In this document: positions 9,606-18,019 of the stretch, piece by piece
Layout of the letters: each line of letters starts with the position of its first letter
Numbering within the stretch: the stretch's first letter is position 1
IMG/VR virus record: IMGVR_UViG_3300035158_000293
Location: 59,799 to 123,798 of that record
Length of the DNA stretch: 64,000 nucleotides
DNA from: a virus
Direction: 5' to 3' (one strand)
The notes under the pieces: generated by a model
Seen by the model: the letters and a program-made list of their open reading frames with translations, nothing else
What the model was told of the DNA's origin: nothing
Databases searched by the model: none
Translations under genes and position numbers: made by a program

Positions 9606-11446
9606 TGGCTTTCGGTAGTTTCCGTTTCGGCCTCCTTTCTGGCGATAGCTTCCTCTGCCTGCTGTCGATCATGGGCTTTTTGGTGGTAAAAACCGACGGC
9701 GAAAAGCGCCTGATCTTCCGGGCTTTGCTGTGTCGGGAACCGCTCTATTCGATTCATTACGTCTGTCACCCGCTGGTCAATCGCGTGGCCTGCCGCCACA
9801 ATCGCGGGGTTGCGTGATCTCTTGAGTTTCGCAATGTGGTAGCGAGCCTTCGGGTTCATCTCGGAAAAAGCTTGATCCGGTACGACCGCGGCGTTACGGA
9901 AAAACTGCTCGGCAACCGTCCGCTGTATCTTGAAAATGGCTTTGTACTGCAAAGTGTCGTAGATAGCCAGCAAACGCCCACACAGGTAGGCGGGGTGGTT
10001 ATTGTTGTGGTCCAATTGCGCTTCCACGTTGCCCTCCTCTAAATCATTCAAACATACCCGCAGAAGTGCAAGTTTCTGTGACGCCCTCTGCATAGGGTCA
10101 GTACAAAAAATCCTTTCCAACAACCGTGAGAGCACTCGTCGGTCGAGCGGTTCGTTGAACAGCGCCCGCCACACCAAACTCTGCTGGATGTGGTCCTCTG
10201 GACTTTTACCTTTTGTCGCCGCACCCTCCATTGCGGGGTCTGCAAGTGTTTTTTGTAGTTTCCACAATGCGGGCGCTCGAACAAAGCGTCCGCTGTAGGG
10301 GCTCTGAACTCGCACGTCGTGGAACCATTGCCACACGTTTTCGTATATCTCCCCTATGGTGTTGTCATCGTACCGCCGCACGATCATGCGGGACATGTTC
10401 GCTGTAACGGTAAGTGAGTGAAAGCGCAAATCCGTAACCTGTGGTAGTGGTTCCGATTCTGTTCCTGCACCAAAAACTTGACACAACGTCAAACCCTGCT
10501 TCGGAGCATCCAGAACAGCACTTACAATGTCCGGGTCGGGGTTGTTCACGAACTCCATCGGAGGGTGTAAAACAGGTTCGTCGGTCCAGCACAGTAGTGC
10601 CGCGCCCCGGATATTGTATCGCGTTCGCACCTCTTTCTCGGACCTGTACCGGAGCAGATCGTTCAACGCCATAACATACGCTTTGGATGCTCGTATGCTC
10701 ATCGGGCAGTTTTGATTTTGTTTCCATCCAAACGACTCGAACGCCGCACGATTAAACGATATGAGCGATACACCCGAAGGCATACCCCCGATATTGGTGC
10801 AATGTTTGATTTTATCGTGCGTCCGCGACAACGGTCCATACTCCCCCGTCACAATACAGTATCCGTGCCCCGCGGAAGCGTGGCGTTCGAAAACACCCTC
10901 CTCGTAGTAATCTGCCCAATACTGTCGCAGGGCCTCACGCTCGACCACAGGTTCAGGTGAAGTGCTTCCGGGGATTGCGCAGTATAACGCCAACCGATTG
11001 TTGGCTACAACACCTCGTTCAACAGCTAACTCTCTGGCCTTTTTGACCACTTCGGGGTCCGCATAGAACGCCACACACGCCTTAACCGCTGGATCGTCGG
11101 TAACGTCTGCGATTGTATTCCACAATTCAACCGAGGCAACGTGACGTTCGTTGTGATTTCGCTCTTTACCTTCCGGTGTCCATGCGGGGTCCGCCCCCAA
11201 AATATACTGCACCGCGTCGCACCCCGGTAGTGGGTACAACCCGCCGGACCTGTGGTGCGGAGATTTGGGGGCTGAAAGGGTTGTTTGACCTTCCGGTGCA
11301 ATATCTTCAAAAGGCATAATGTCCACAAGCCCGCCTTTTGCATCGAGAGCAACTACGAAGTGTACCAAACCCTCTTCAAACGCTGGGTTGTTCAACTCGT
11401 CAGACAGGTTGCTTTCCGCATAGGCACACAAAGCCTTCAAATACAT
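9602..11446 (-). CDS. cas8c: Cas8c (Csd1) large subunit of type I-C Cascade
   Basis: This 614-aa protein matches the I-C large subunit in size, in its N-terminus (YLKALCAYAESN) and in its position between cas5 and cas7. In characterised systems Cas8c recognises the PAM, opens the target and docks Cas3. The ATG at 11446 (after GGGGGA) overlaps the cas5 stop at 11437. The stop codon TAA lies within the first transcribed repeat of the array. A dispersed palindrome copy is embedded at 10478-10492, read there in a different frame from other in-gene copies. No Cas3 gene is near, so a docking partner would have to come from the host or is not needed. Confidence 0.93.
   Translation of the reverse strand: MYLKALCAYAESNLSDELNNPAFEEGLVHFVVALDAKGGLVDIMPFEDIAPEGQTTLSAPKSPHHRSGGLYPLPGCDAVQYILGADPAWTPEGKERNHNERHVASVELWNTIADVTDDPAVKACVAFYADPEVVKKARELAVERGVVANNRLALYCAIPGSTSPEPVVEREALRQYWADYYEEGVFERHASAGHGYCIVTGEYGPLSRTHDKIKHCTNIGGMPSGVSLISFNRAAFESFGWKQNQNCPMSIRASKAYVMALNDLLRYRSEKEVRTRYNIRGAALLCWTDEPVLHPPMEFVNNPDPDIVSAVLDAPKQGLTLCQVFGAGTESEPLPQVTDLRFHSLTVTANMSRMIVRRYDDNTIGEIYENVWQWFHDVRVQSPYSGRFVRAPALWKLQKTLADPAMEGAATKGKSPEDHIQQSLVWRALFNEPLDRRVLSRLLERIFCTDPMQRASQKLALLRVCLNDLEEGNVEAQLDHNNNHPAYLCGRLLAIYDTLQYKAIFKIQRTVAEQFFRNAAVVPDQAFSEMNPKARYHIAKLKRSRNPAIVAAGHAIDQRVTDVMNRIERFPTQQSPEDQALFAVGFYHQKAHDRQQAEEAIARKEAETETTESQ
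10478..10492. promoter_or_regulatory. Dispersed palindrome, exact, in cas8c
   Basis: TTGACACAACGTCAA on plus. Read as LTLCQ in the gene, another frame than the 4367 copy. Confidence 0.85.
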
Positions 11447-12147
11447 CGCAATTCCCCCCACGCCTTCCTGTCCAAAACCACGAAGGGGTCTGTATTGATG
11501 ACCCCATCACGCATGACCGCTCGGTAGAACACGGGCGTGTTGTGGCCGTTTTCCCTGTAGACGATGCCGTACAACATTGTCCCCAAATCCTTCGTGACAG
11601 GAATGGGGGTGCCTTCATCGCCTGTCAGACACGTTATGTTTGCGGCATACTCTCGACATCCGAGGTACGGTTGGTGAAACTGTTGCCCCTCCCGTAAGCG
11701 ACGCAGGAACATCTCCTTGTATTTGGTCGGTCTGCTCTGTTTGTCCGCTCGATGAACCTTCGGATATGCCGTCACAATGTAGTCAACGTCCCGCAAGATT
11801 CGCCCTGTGCGGTTTGTTGTGTGCCTCGCTTGTCCCGCACCGCCCGGCTGTGGTCGGTAGGTGGAGGGGTCGCCCATCCACCGCTTTACCGTGCGCGGAG
11901 CAACTTTATTGAGGAGTTCGTTCGTCGCAAAGCTCTGCCATTTGATGGGTTTCAACACCGCAATGCTGGTGATTATCCAAATGAATTCGGGCTTCCCGAG
12001 GATAGCCCGCAGAGCACCGCGTAGTGCAGACGGTGTCGGCACCTCGTAGGATACTCGTTCAGCCTTCCCCTCGGGTCGTGTGAAACACGCCAAAGCCCCT
12101 CTGATCCTCACCGTTACGCTCGCGTGTTTTTGTCTTGTGGTAGTCAT
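11437..12147 (-). CDS. cas5: Cas5 (Cas5c/Cas5d), the type I-C pre-crRNA processing subunit
   Basis: A 236-aa protein starting at ATG 12147 behind GGGGGTGTGC; upstream in-frame residues lie in the promoter and are not coding. Near residue 20, CFTRPEGKAERVSYEV and TPSALRGALRAI match Cas5 of type I-C, the only Cas5 branch that cuts pre-crRNA because I-C lacks Cas6. It is first in the operon behind a good promoter at 12170-12198. Since the array is in the same transcript, its product both makes crRNAs and would cut its own operon mRNA between cas8c and cas7. Confidence 0.93.
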   Translation of the reverse strand: MTTTRQKHASVTVRIRGALACFTRPEGKAERVSYEVPTPSALRGALRAILGKPEFIWIITSIAVLKPIKWQSFATNELLNKVAPRTVKRWMGDPSTYRPQPGGAGQARHTTNRTGRILRDVDYIVTAYPKVHRADKQSRPTKYKEMFLRRLREGQQFHQPYLGCREYAANITCLTGDEGTPIPVTKDLGTMLYGIVYRENGHNTPVFYRAVMRDGVINTDPFVVLDRKAWGELRCI

Positions 12148-12169
12148 GCACACCCCCTTTTTTATTTTT

Positions 12170-12198
12170 AGTTTACCCGGTGGAGCGAGTTTTGTCAA
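12170..12198 (-). promoter_or_regulatory. Promoter of the cas5-cas8c-array-cas7 operon
   Basis: Minus-strand TTGACA (12193-12198), 17-bp spacer, TAAACT (12170-12175), about 20 bp upstream of the cas5 start. The -35 is consensus but is not part of the dispersed palindrome, so this operon may escape that control. Confidence 0.75.
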
Positions 12199-12239
12199 GA
12201 AAAAGCAAGAAAAAAATTTAGGCGCACATGCAATCACGG

Positions 12240-12659
12240 TCAATAAGTGCGTTCCTGAAAGGTTTGGCGCATTCTATCTACGACAAATTGGATAACGTGC
12301 TCCATTAAAGAACGTATAACCAACTGTCCGTGCTCCTCCAACAGCTCTTTGGCGGCTTGTGACACAATTTCGCTACCCCAACTGCCAACGCTCGCACCCC
12401 CACTCGTACCTTCGCTATCCAAGTACTCCTTAACAGCTTCCTTGAAGTAGTCTCGCACCTCTTCCTTGATCATTTCCCGTAAAAGTGAAGGCTTGCTCTC
12501 ACCGCCTTTTTTGCGGGGCTTGGTGAATTCTTCGATCTCTTGCTGGATTATCTGGTTCCGAGTGTCTTCGTCCATCGTTTCAACAAGGCTCTCGCGAATT
12601 GCTGCTTTCACACGAGAAGACCACACATCCGCAAGGTCTGGTTTAACATTGTAACCCAT
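12240..12659 (-). CDS. Hypothetical protein, 139 aa
   Basis: The start is taken at ATG 12659 because GGAGGT lies just before it; an in-frame ATG 15 bases further up contains that ribosome site and is less likely. The protein is mostly helical and charged, with a KPRKKGGESKP patch in the middle and Gly/Ser-rich GTSGGASVGSWGS near residue 95. No family was recognised. It sits directly upstream of the cas promoter and shares its direction. Confidence 0.7.
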   Translation of the reverse strand: MGYNVKPDLADVWSSRVKAAIRESLVETMDEDTRNQIIQQEIEEFTKPRKKGGESKPSLLREMIKEEVRDYFKEAVKEYLDSEGTSGGASVGSWGSEIVSQAAKELLEEHGQLVIRSLMEHVIQFVVDRMRQTFQERTY

Positions 12660-12705
12660 GACTACCTCCTTCATGTTTGTTCCACAAAACGCGCACAGCC
12701 GTAGC

Positions 12706-13026
12706 TCACGTTGTTTTCTTGGGTCTTATGATGCGTTTCTTGCCCGGTCGTTTGCCGATGCGTTTTACGACCTTCTGTGGCTTTTTTGGTTTCTTCGGTT
12801 TCTTCGGTTTTCTAATCCGTTTTTTAGCGCGGTGAAGGTTATCGTACCGGTCAACGTGCAGTTTGCCGTCAGCATCTTTGACTTGGCAACATACCTTACT
12901 TTTGCCTGCACGCCCCACGAGGGTACCTGATCGTCTTACTACCTCCCCCGAGGCCCGGTCAAAAAACGTGAAGAGAACGCGGTCGCCCGGTCTAAAGCCG
13001 TGTGTATCAAAGGCTTCACCCGCCAT
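12706..13026 (-). CDS. Small basic protein with SH3-like start and Lys-rich tail
   Basis: ATG 13026 overlaps the stop of the upstream gene (13016), suggesting translational coupling. Residues 10-60 (FRPGDRVLF...SGTLVGRAGK) look like a small beta-barrel of the SH3/KOW type. The last 40 residues are nearly all Lys, Arg and Pro (repeated KKPKKP), as in nucleic-acid-binding tails. Specific function unknown. Confidence 0.7.
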   Translation of the reverse strand: MAGEAFDTHGFRPGDRVLFTFFDRASGEVVRRSGTLVGRAGKSKVCCQVKDADGKLHVDRYDNLHRAKKRIRKPKKPKKPKKPQKVVKRIGKRPGKKRIIRPKKTT

Positions 13027-13330
13027 TGTCTTCTCCATCGGCCTCTTGAGCACCCGACAACCGAGCCAACGCAAGGGTCAAGCTCCGCGCCGTGTAGCCC
13101 TCATTCTCCACTACCACATGCGACAACGCATCCACCGCACTATCAACCGCATTTTCCAGCGCGACGGCATCCCCTGCCTCAACCAACGCCCGAAAGTGAT
13201 CTGCGGTAACACCACAAAATACCCGTACCAGCGTCGTGTCACCGAGTTTGATCTCAGCATAAAGATCGGAAGAGTAGTCCATCTTGCTGCCCCCAGTCAG
13301 TTTAACCGGTTTGTCATGTCGCGATGCCAT
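13016..13330 (-). CDS. Hypothetical protein, 104 aa
   Basis: ATG 13330 follows AGGGGGC. No family is recognised; the second half (RALVEAGDAVALENAVDSAV) is helical and the C-terminus acidic. Its own promoter lies at 13361-13389. It is coupled to the Lys-rich gene downstream. Confidence 0.65.
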   Translation of the reverse strand: MASRHDKPVKLTGGSKMDYSSDLYAEIKLGDTTLVRVFCGVTADHFRALVEAGDAVALENAVDSAVDALSHVVVENEGYTARSLTLALARLSGAQEADGEDNGG

Positions 13331-13360
13331 CACAGCCCCCTGAACAATGTGTGTTTCTTC

Positions 13361-13389
13361 ATTATACCTTACGAAGGCAGTTCTTGCAA
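13361..13389 (-). promoter_or_regulatory. Sigma70-type promoter
   Basis: Minus-strand TTGCAA (13384-13389), 17-bp spacer, perfect TATAAT (13361-13366). It overlaps the 3' end of the preceding gene and would drive the 13330 and 13026 genes. Confidence 0.7.
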
Positions 13390-13601
13390 AGTTTTTTTCG
13401 CGTTTCTTCGCTCACAGGGAGAATCTTTCTTATTTTCCCTGTGAGATAACAGGTTGTAGTCACCCGATCCCCCACCCCCACTTCCTCTTCGGTTATGAGG
13501 TGGAGAACACCTTTATTACTGTAAGTGTAAAGACTTACGATTTTGTACCCTGTTAAATCCGTCTGTTGCGCTTCGTTGTCTGCTACACGTATTTTTGACA
13601 T
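13362..13601 (-). CDS. Hypothetical protein, 79 aa, start codon inside a palindrome
   Basis: The ATG (13599-13601) lies inside the dispersed 15-bp palindrome copy at 13595-13609, and the upstream methyltransferase stop TGA is in the same motif, so stop, operator-like site and start are superimposed. The C-terminus has a C-x2-C pair (KNCLRKV after KKLC). Small beta-rich protein (ITEEEVGVGDRVTTTC); function unknown. Confidence 0.65.
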   Translation of the reverse strand: MSKIRVADNEAQQTDLTGYKIVSLYTYSNKGVLHLITEEEVGVGDRVTTTCYLTGKIRKILPVSEETRKKLCKNCLRKV

Positions 13602-13609
13602 TGTGTCAC
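13595..13609. promoter_or_regulatory. Dispersed palindrome, one mismatch, at gene junction
   Basis: TTGACATTGTGTCAC on plus. Includes a stop codon and the next start codon. Confidence 0.7.
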
Positions 13610-14877
13610 ACCCCCAAACGTACAAGCGGAATTCTTGCTCGTGCTTGTGCAATTTTTGCACTTCCCAAATCTTTCTCAATTAACACAAAGTCGTACTCCA
13701 AACGCTGGGCCGCAAGTCCTGTTGTTCCTGAACCGGCAAACGGGTCCAAAAGCAAACCGCCCTCGGGAGGTTGTACGAGCTTACACAAATACTCCATGAG
13801 TGCAAGCGGCTTGACTGTTGGATGTTTGTTGACTACACGACCATCGTCTGTGCGTTCCTTTCGTGAGGCTTTCGCGCAGTAAAAGAACCGCGCAGCACTA
13901 CCTTCGTCCCCGAACGTGTCCGTCGCGACCGTATCAGGCTTCCATTCCCCGTACACATTCTTTCCAGCACTCTCGGACATCTGCCTGCGCGTCCCTTTCT
14001 TCATGAACCCGCTTTTTGTGTTCGGGAAGTGTTGTAGAACCTCAGCGCTCCCGTCGTGGATCAGGTTGGCGGGGAAGCGGCCTTTTTTGGAAGCACGCAA
14101 CCCTCCTTGTGCAGTAGGATCACCCTTACCCACTAGCCCCATAAACTTATCCGACATAAAACCAGCGCCAGAGGCACCATCCTGCCTAACCCAACCCGGA
14201 CCATCCACTCTACATCCGTCTATGTTTAAGCCAGCTACACCATGCTCAAGTGCGTTTTGTGCGTATGTTCCATCGAGCGGTTTCATGCAAAGCCACCAAC
14301 ATTCTACGGATGGCTTGAGTGCCGTCCCCCAGCCATCCCAAAGTTGGGCAGCGTGAGTGGCGGGGGCGGTGATGTCCAGCACGTTCTCGCCCTTTTGGTA
14401 TTCCCCCGGACGATAGTTGTGATCTTTGGCGTTACTACGATTGAGGTGCTCTGTGCCACCACCTTTCCTTCGAACTTTAGCAATCACCTCCCGCTCCGCA
14501 CCAGCGGCCTTGTCTAGTGCCTTTGAGATGTCATGGTTTTTGGGGAACCCCTGTCCTGTAACGTAGTAAACACAATCCCTTACAACAAAACCTGCGTCCT
14601 CTAATCCCATAGCGGTCCAATGGCTCGTGCGAGGGAGCGCCCAACACAGACAATGTGCGCCGGGTTTTAGAACCCGCAGGACTTCCCCCATAACAAGTGT
14701 CAACCACTCAATCCATTTGTCCCTACCTCCTTTGTTTGAATCCCATTGCTTGCCCATGAATGAGATTCCGGCGGGAGGGTCGGTGACACATGCGGTGAAT
14801 GTGTTGTCCGGGAGCCGCTTCAAGACATCCAAGCAGTCTCCGTTGACTACGGTGTTTTTTATGTCATGGAGAATCAT
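13606..14877 (-). CDS. DNA N4-cytosine/N6-adenine methyltransferase
   Basis: This 423-aa protein has permuted (beta-class) order. Motif IV TDPPAGISFMG is near residue 36, the AdoMet-binding DPFAGSGTTG near residue 385, and HPTVKPLALMEYL just before it. The catalytic tetrapeptide is DPPA instead of DPPY/W/F; the same context occurs in other phage enzymes as I remember them, so it may be a subfamily feature. A long variable target-recognition insert separates the motifs. ATG 14877 overlaps the upstream stop (ATGA). It is paralogous to the frameshifted enzyme at 15906-17685. The likely role is self-modification against restriction, or epigenetic control. Confidence 0.9.
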   Translation of the reverse strand: MILHDIKNTVVNGDCLDVLKRLPDNTFTACVTDPPAGISFMGKQWDSNKGGRDKWIEWLTLVMGEVLRVLKPGAHCLCWALPRTSHWTAMGLEDAGFVVRDCVYYVTGQGFPKNHDISKALDKAAGAEREVIAKVRRKGGGTEHLNRSNAKDHNYRPGEYQKGENVLDITAPATHAAQLWDGWGTALKPSVECWWLCMKPLDGTYAQNALEHGVAGLNIDGCRVDGPGWVRQDGASGAGFMSDKFMGLVGKGDPTAQGGLRASKKGRFPANLIHDGSAEVLQHFPNTKSGFMKKGTRRQMSESAGKNVYGEWKPDTVATDTFGDEGSAARFFYCAKASRKERTDDGRVVNKHPTVKPLALMEYLCKLVQPPEGGLLLDPFAGSGTTGLAAQRLEYDFVLIEKDLGSAKIAQARARIPLVRLGV

Positions 14878-15272
14878 TCCGAACCCTCTTGTGTGCTTGG
14901 TATCACCAGCTTTGCGTCAAGAGCCTCTAATTCTTGCAAGCATTGAACCACACGGCTCATTCGTTGGAGATTGTCCAACCCCGCGCTTGCATTCAAAATC
15001 TCAACACCCGCAGATGGGAGGAACCCAAGGACGAACTTGCTACACCCGACACACTTGTACGACCGCAGGAAACAGACCCTATCAGGTTTAGCTATCCCCT
15101 TGCTGATAGCCCATTGGTTTGTGGCCGTATGATAGCGGGATGCAACACCGTAGCGCTGCAACACTTCCTCGACCTTCCGTTGCATCTCAGGTTGTACAGC
15201 GCGGGGATGACCGCTGTCAGCCGAAACCTGATCAAGGTCAACTGGCCCCTCTGTATGTCCCTTTTCAGTCAT
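14874..15272 (-). CDS. Hypothetical protein, 132 aa, with C-x2-C
   Basis: ATG 15272 follows AGGAGGCGCGGC and overlaps the upstream stop; the long in-frame extension upstream is rejected. A short CVGC pair is visible around residue 75 (SYKCVGCSKF). No family recognised. It is translationally coupled to the methyltransferase downstream. Confidence 0.7.
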   Translation of the reverse strand: MTEKGHTEGPVDLDQVSADSGHPRAVQPEMQRKVEEVLQRYGVASRYHTATNQWAISKGIAKPDRVCFLRSYKCVGCSKFVLGFLPSAGVEILNASAGLDNLQRMSRVVQCLQELEALDAKLVIPSTQEGSE

Positions 15273-15609
15273 GCCGCGCCTCCTGCCCGTGTTTTGATCC
15301 CGCTTTGTTGCCCCAACTCTCGTGCCAGTAACGCGCAACTGGCCATAGGGCCGCACGACACCGACCACCCTTGTACCTATAAAATACAATCCAAAAGTGC
15401 GTACCTACCTGCACAGCGTGTGGTAGGGACTCAAATCTGGCCTTGGCTATTTGACACACTACGCCGACCCCTTCAGGGCCTATAAATTCAACATACCAAT
15501 CCGCCCCGTTTGCAGCCTCGCCCTTAACCTCTGCATCGTAAGATTCAACCACTTCGGTCAGGTGTTCGGGGTATTTCCACGCAAACTTCTCCTCACCTGC
15601 GTTTTTCAT
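15265..15609 (-). CDS. Hypothetical protein, 114 aa
   Basis: ATG 15609 begins MKNAGEEKFAWKYPEHL. It has a WYVEFIGPEG segment and a YRYKGGRC turn; these look like a small beta-rich domain without a recognised family. It overlaps the next gene start by 8 nt. Confidence 0.65.
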   Translation of the reverse strand: MKNAGEEKFAWKYPEHLTEVVESYDAEVKGEAANGADWYVEFIGPEGVGVVCQIAKARFESLPHAVQVGTHFWIVFYRYKGGRCRAALWPVARYWHESWGNKAGSKHGQEARHD

Positions 15610-15624
15610 ACGACCTCCTCGAGA

Positions 15625-15885
15625 CTAATCGTAAACAAGCTTTGGAATGCGCAGGCGTGTATCGGCTGGCCGTGTGGACATCTCTAACCGGAGAGTCGTA
15701 AGTTCCGCCTCTATTTGGCGTAACCTTTCCTCTATCCATTCATTGTTGGGTGTCCAGTCGGTGCGCTTGTAAAGCCTAACCTCCCGACAGTCACAAGAAC
15801 CTACGGGACACTTACCTTCCCGGTTCCATAGACATTCAGAACATTCGTGGTGAATGTCTTTGGCCAGTTTGTTGTGGTGAAACAT
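15625..15885 (-). CDS. Small Cys-rich protein, 86 aa
   Basis: Residues 15-33 contain C-x2-C ... C-x5-C-x-C (CSECLWNREGKC, GSCDC), a probable small metal site, followed by a helical region (EERLRQIEAELTTLRLEM) likely to form a coiled coil. Function unknown; one of many Cys-rich small proteins in this phage. Confidence 0.65.
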   Translation of the reverse strand: MFHHNKLAKDIHHECSECLWNREGKCPVGSCDCREVRLYKRTDWTPNNEWIEERLRQIEAELTTLRLEMSTRPADTRLRIPKLVYD

Positions 15886-15905
15886 CTCTCCCTCCCTACC
15901 GGGGG

Positions 15906-17376
15906 CTAACAGAAACGCACAAGCGGAACCTGCACTCTGTTCTGTGCCACGCGAGCGCTGTTCAACTCTTTCTCAATCAACACAAAGTCGCAACCCACAC
16001 TACGAGCCGCGAGCCCTGTTGTTCCTGAACCGGCAAACGGATCGAGGATAATCCCGCCAGTCGGCGTCCGTACCAATTTGCACAAATACTCCATAAGTGC
16101 AAGCGGCTTGACTGTTGGATGCTTGTTGACTACGCGGCCATTGTCTGTGCGCTCTTTTTTATTTACCTTGGCACAATAGAAGAACCGCGTTGTGTTCTGC
16201 GAATGGTACGGGCACGGGTCCATGTCCTTCACCTTCTTGAACATGCCCTCGCTTTGCTGTTTAGTCAAAGGAGGATCACACGTACCGTCCGCTTCTCGCC
16301 ATGCACAGTTAGCGCACGAGGGTTCGACGTCGGGATCACATTGCTGGAAAAATCTTGATGCTCCACCCTTGTCGCCATGTTGGTTATGTGGACCGCCCTC
16401 ACCACGAATAAACCCTGTTATGCCATCACTACTGTAACCGCCAACCTTGCGCTTCATAGCACCTGATTGTGTGACACCACTCTGGTCGTCCAACAGACGT
16501 ACCGGGCAATCAGGGTGGCACTCCCACACCTCCACCGTTTCTTTGCCGTCAGCGTCGCCGTGACAAGGGCCACACGGTTCTTTTCCGCCTTTTTCGGCTC
16601 CCACGTTGGCAAAGCCGCCCGGACGCTTTCCTGAGCCTCCTGCGCGTTTGTCACCTCTCACTTGTGTAGTCCCTCTGCAACGACACGCTGGGTGGTGTGT
16701 GAGAATTATGTTGGCTGGCCAACGACCTTGTTTGTGGGCTCCTGTCGGTATCGCGTTTGTCTCGGGACGATCTTCTCGACCTTCCGCCGTTCGCCACGCA
16801 TTGAAATTACGACCGCCGCCCGGAACGGGTGATCCGGGGTTGATTCTACACCCGTCAATGTTCAGACCAGCTACACCATGCTCAAGCGCATTTTGAGCGT
16901 ATGTCCCATCGAGCGGTTTCATCGCCACAATCACGCTTTCCCATGCTGGTTTGAGTGCTGTCCCCCATCCGTCCCAAAGCTGGGCAGCGTCGGTGGAGGC
17001 TTCGTATACATTCCCGCTGTGTGCCAACCCGTAGATCGTCCCGTCGCCCCGTCTATCAGTCTTGACGCCTCTTCGTGTGAGGCGCAAGTCCTCTGCTCGA
17101 ACTCTGTCCCTCCACTTTGGCGACACTCCCAACCGATCAACAAGGATGTTGTATGCTTCAAGAGACGGAACACGAAAGCCGTGATCGGTTCTTTCCCAGT
17201 TGTCTGTCACATAACCGTACTGAGGGAACCACCCCTTCAATTCCCGGCGCGACACACCCGCTTGTTCGCGGCACATCCGTATTTCTTTAGCCAGCTCTTT
17301 TCTCGCTTGTAGGTGTAGAGCCGACCGACCTCCCGCCTTGTCAATCGCCTTCGCAATGTCATGGTTTTTGGGGAAG
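15906..17376 (-). pseudogene. Second DNA methyltransferase, C-terminal part after frameshift
   Basis: Contains FPKNHDIAKAIDKAGG, an XRE-like helix-turn-helix segment (LAKEIRMCREQAGVSRREL, then VTDNWERTDHGF), the target-recognition region and C-terminal motifs HPTVKPLALMEYL and DPFAGSGTTG. The matching N-terminal half with motif IV is in another frame (17377-17685). Comparison with the paralogue at 13606 suggests a 4-base insertion at about 17376-17380: removing four bases would rejoin GSG directly to FPKN. Unless +1 frameshifting rescues it, the enzyme is inactive. It also carries extra Cys-rich segments (CRCRGTT, CGPCHGD, CANCAW) absent from the paralogue. Confidence 0.75.
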
Positions 17377-17685
17377 CTAACCAGAGCCATACAGCCACAT
17401 AATGCAATCGCGGATTTCGAAACCCGCATCTTCGATTGCACATGTCAGCCGATGGCTCGTTCTGGTCCCTCCGAAGGCCAGTAGATGTCCGCCGGGCTTG
17501 AGTACACGGAGAACCTCTTTCCAGTAAGTCTCCCCCGGCACGCCGTGATCCCAATCCTTACTCATAAAAAATAATCCATATGGCGGGTCTGTTACACAAG
17601 CATCAATACAAGCGTCAGGAAGACGCTTCAAAACCTCCAAGCAATCTCCATTGACTACGGTATTCAAAACATCGTTAAAGCACAC
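17377..17685 (-). pseudogene. Second DNA methyltransferase, N-terminal part with DPPY
   Basis: Start GTG 17685 is nine bases after AGGAGG. Encodes VNGDCLEVLKRLPD then TDPPYGLFFM, the catalytic motif IV, and RVLKPGGHLLAFGG. It stops at TAG 17377 immediately after YGSG, exactly where the paralogue continues with FPKNHD in the other frame. The fragment lacks the AdoMet motif I, which is in the downstream frame. The intact DPPY suggests the break is recent, programmed, or a sequence error. Confidence 0.75.
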
Positions 17686-17698
17686 CGTTGACAACCTC

Positions 17699-18016
17699 CT
17701 ATCGGCCACCTCGCTTAACAGCCCTACAAAGCCGACCGCAAATACCTTGGCCTTTGGGAGATAGAACGATAAGGCTCGCGGCTCTGTGTTTCACTTTGAC
17801 TGCATCGACACGTTCATTTGCCTCGTCGTGATCTGCATAGAACTCCACGACGTTCAAACCTTTAAGCAAGCGATCTGCGTCCACCTCGATGTAACGAAAT
17901 GGCAAGGGTGAGAAGTCGGAAGTTACGACGTAAACTTGAGGTAGCCCTTCTATGAGAAAGAAAGAGTAAAGGAGTCCCGAGTAGGATTCGGGTTCTTTTT
18001 GTGAAGTCAGTCGCAT
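17699..18016 (-). CDS. Hypothetical protein, 105 aa
   Basis: ATG 18016. The central part (VYVVTSDFSPLPFRYIEVDADRL is split here as VYVVTSDFSPLPF and RYIEVDADRL) suggests an alpha/beta fold; the C-terminus is basic. Function unknown. It precedes the frameshifted methyltransferase. Confidence 0.6.
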   Translation of the reverse strand: MRLTSQKEPESYSGLLYSFFLIEGLPQVYVVTSDFSPLPFRYIEVDADRLLKGLNVVEFYADHDEANERVDAVKVKHRAASLIVLSPKGQGICGRLCRAVKRGGR

Positions 18017-18019
18017 GGC

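Noticed and set aside
12222-12230. Nine bases of the CRISPR repeat (GCGCACATG) upstream of cas promoter
   Set aside because: Too short and in a GC-alternating context; likely chance.
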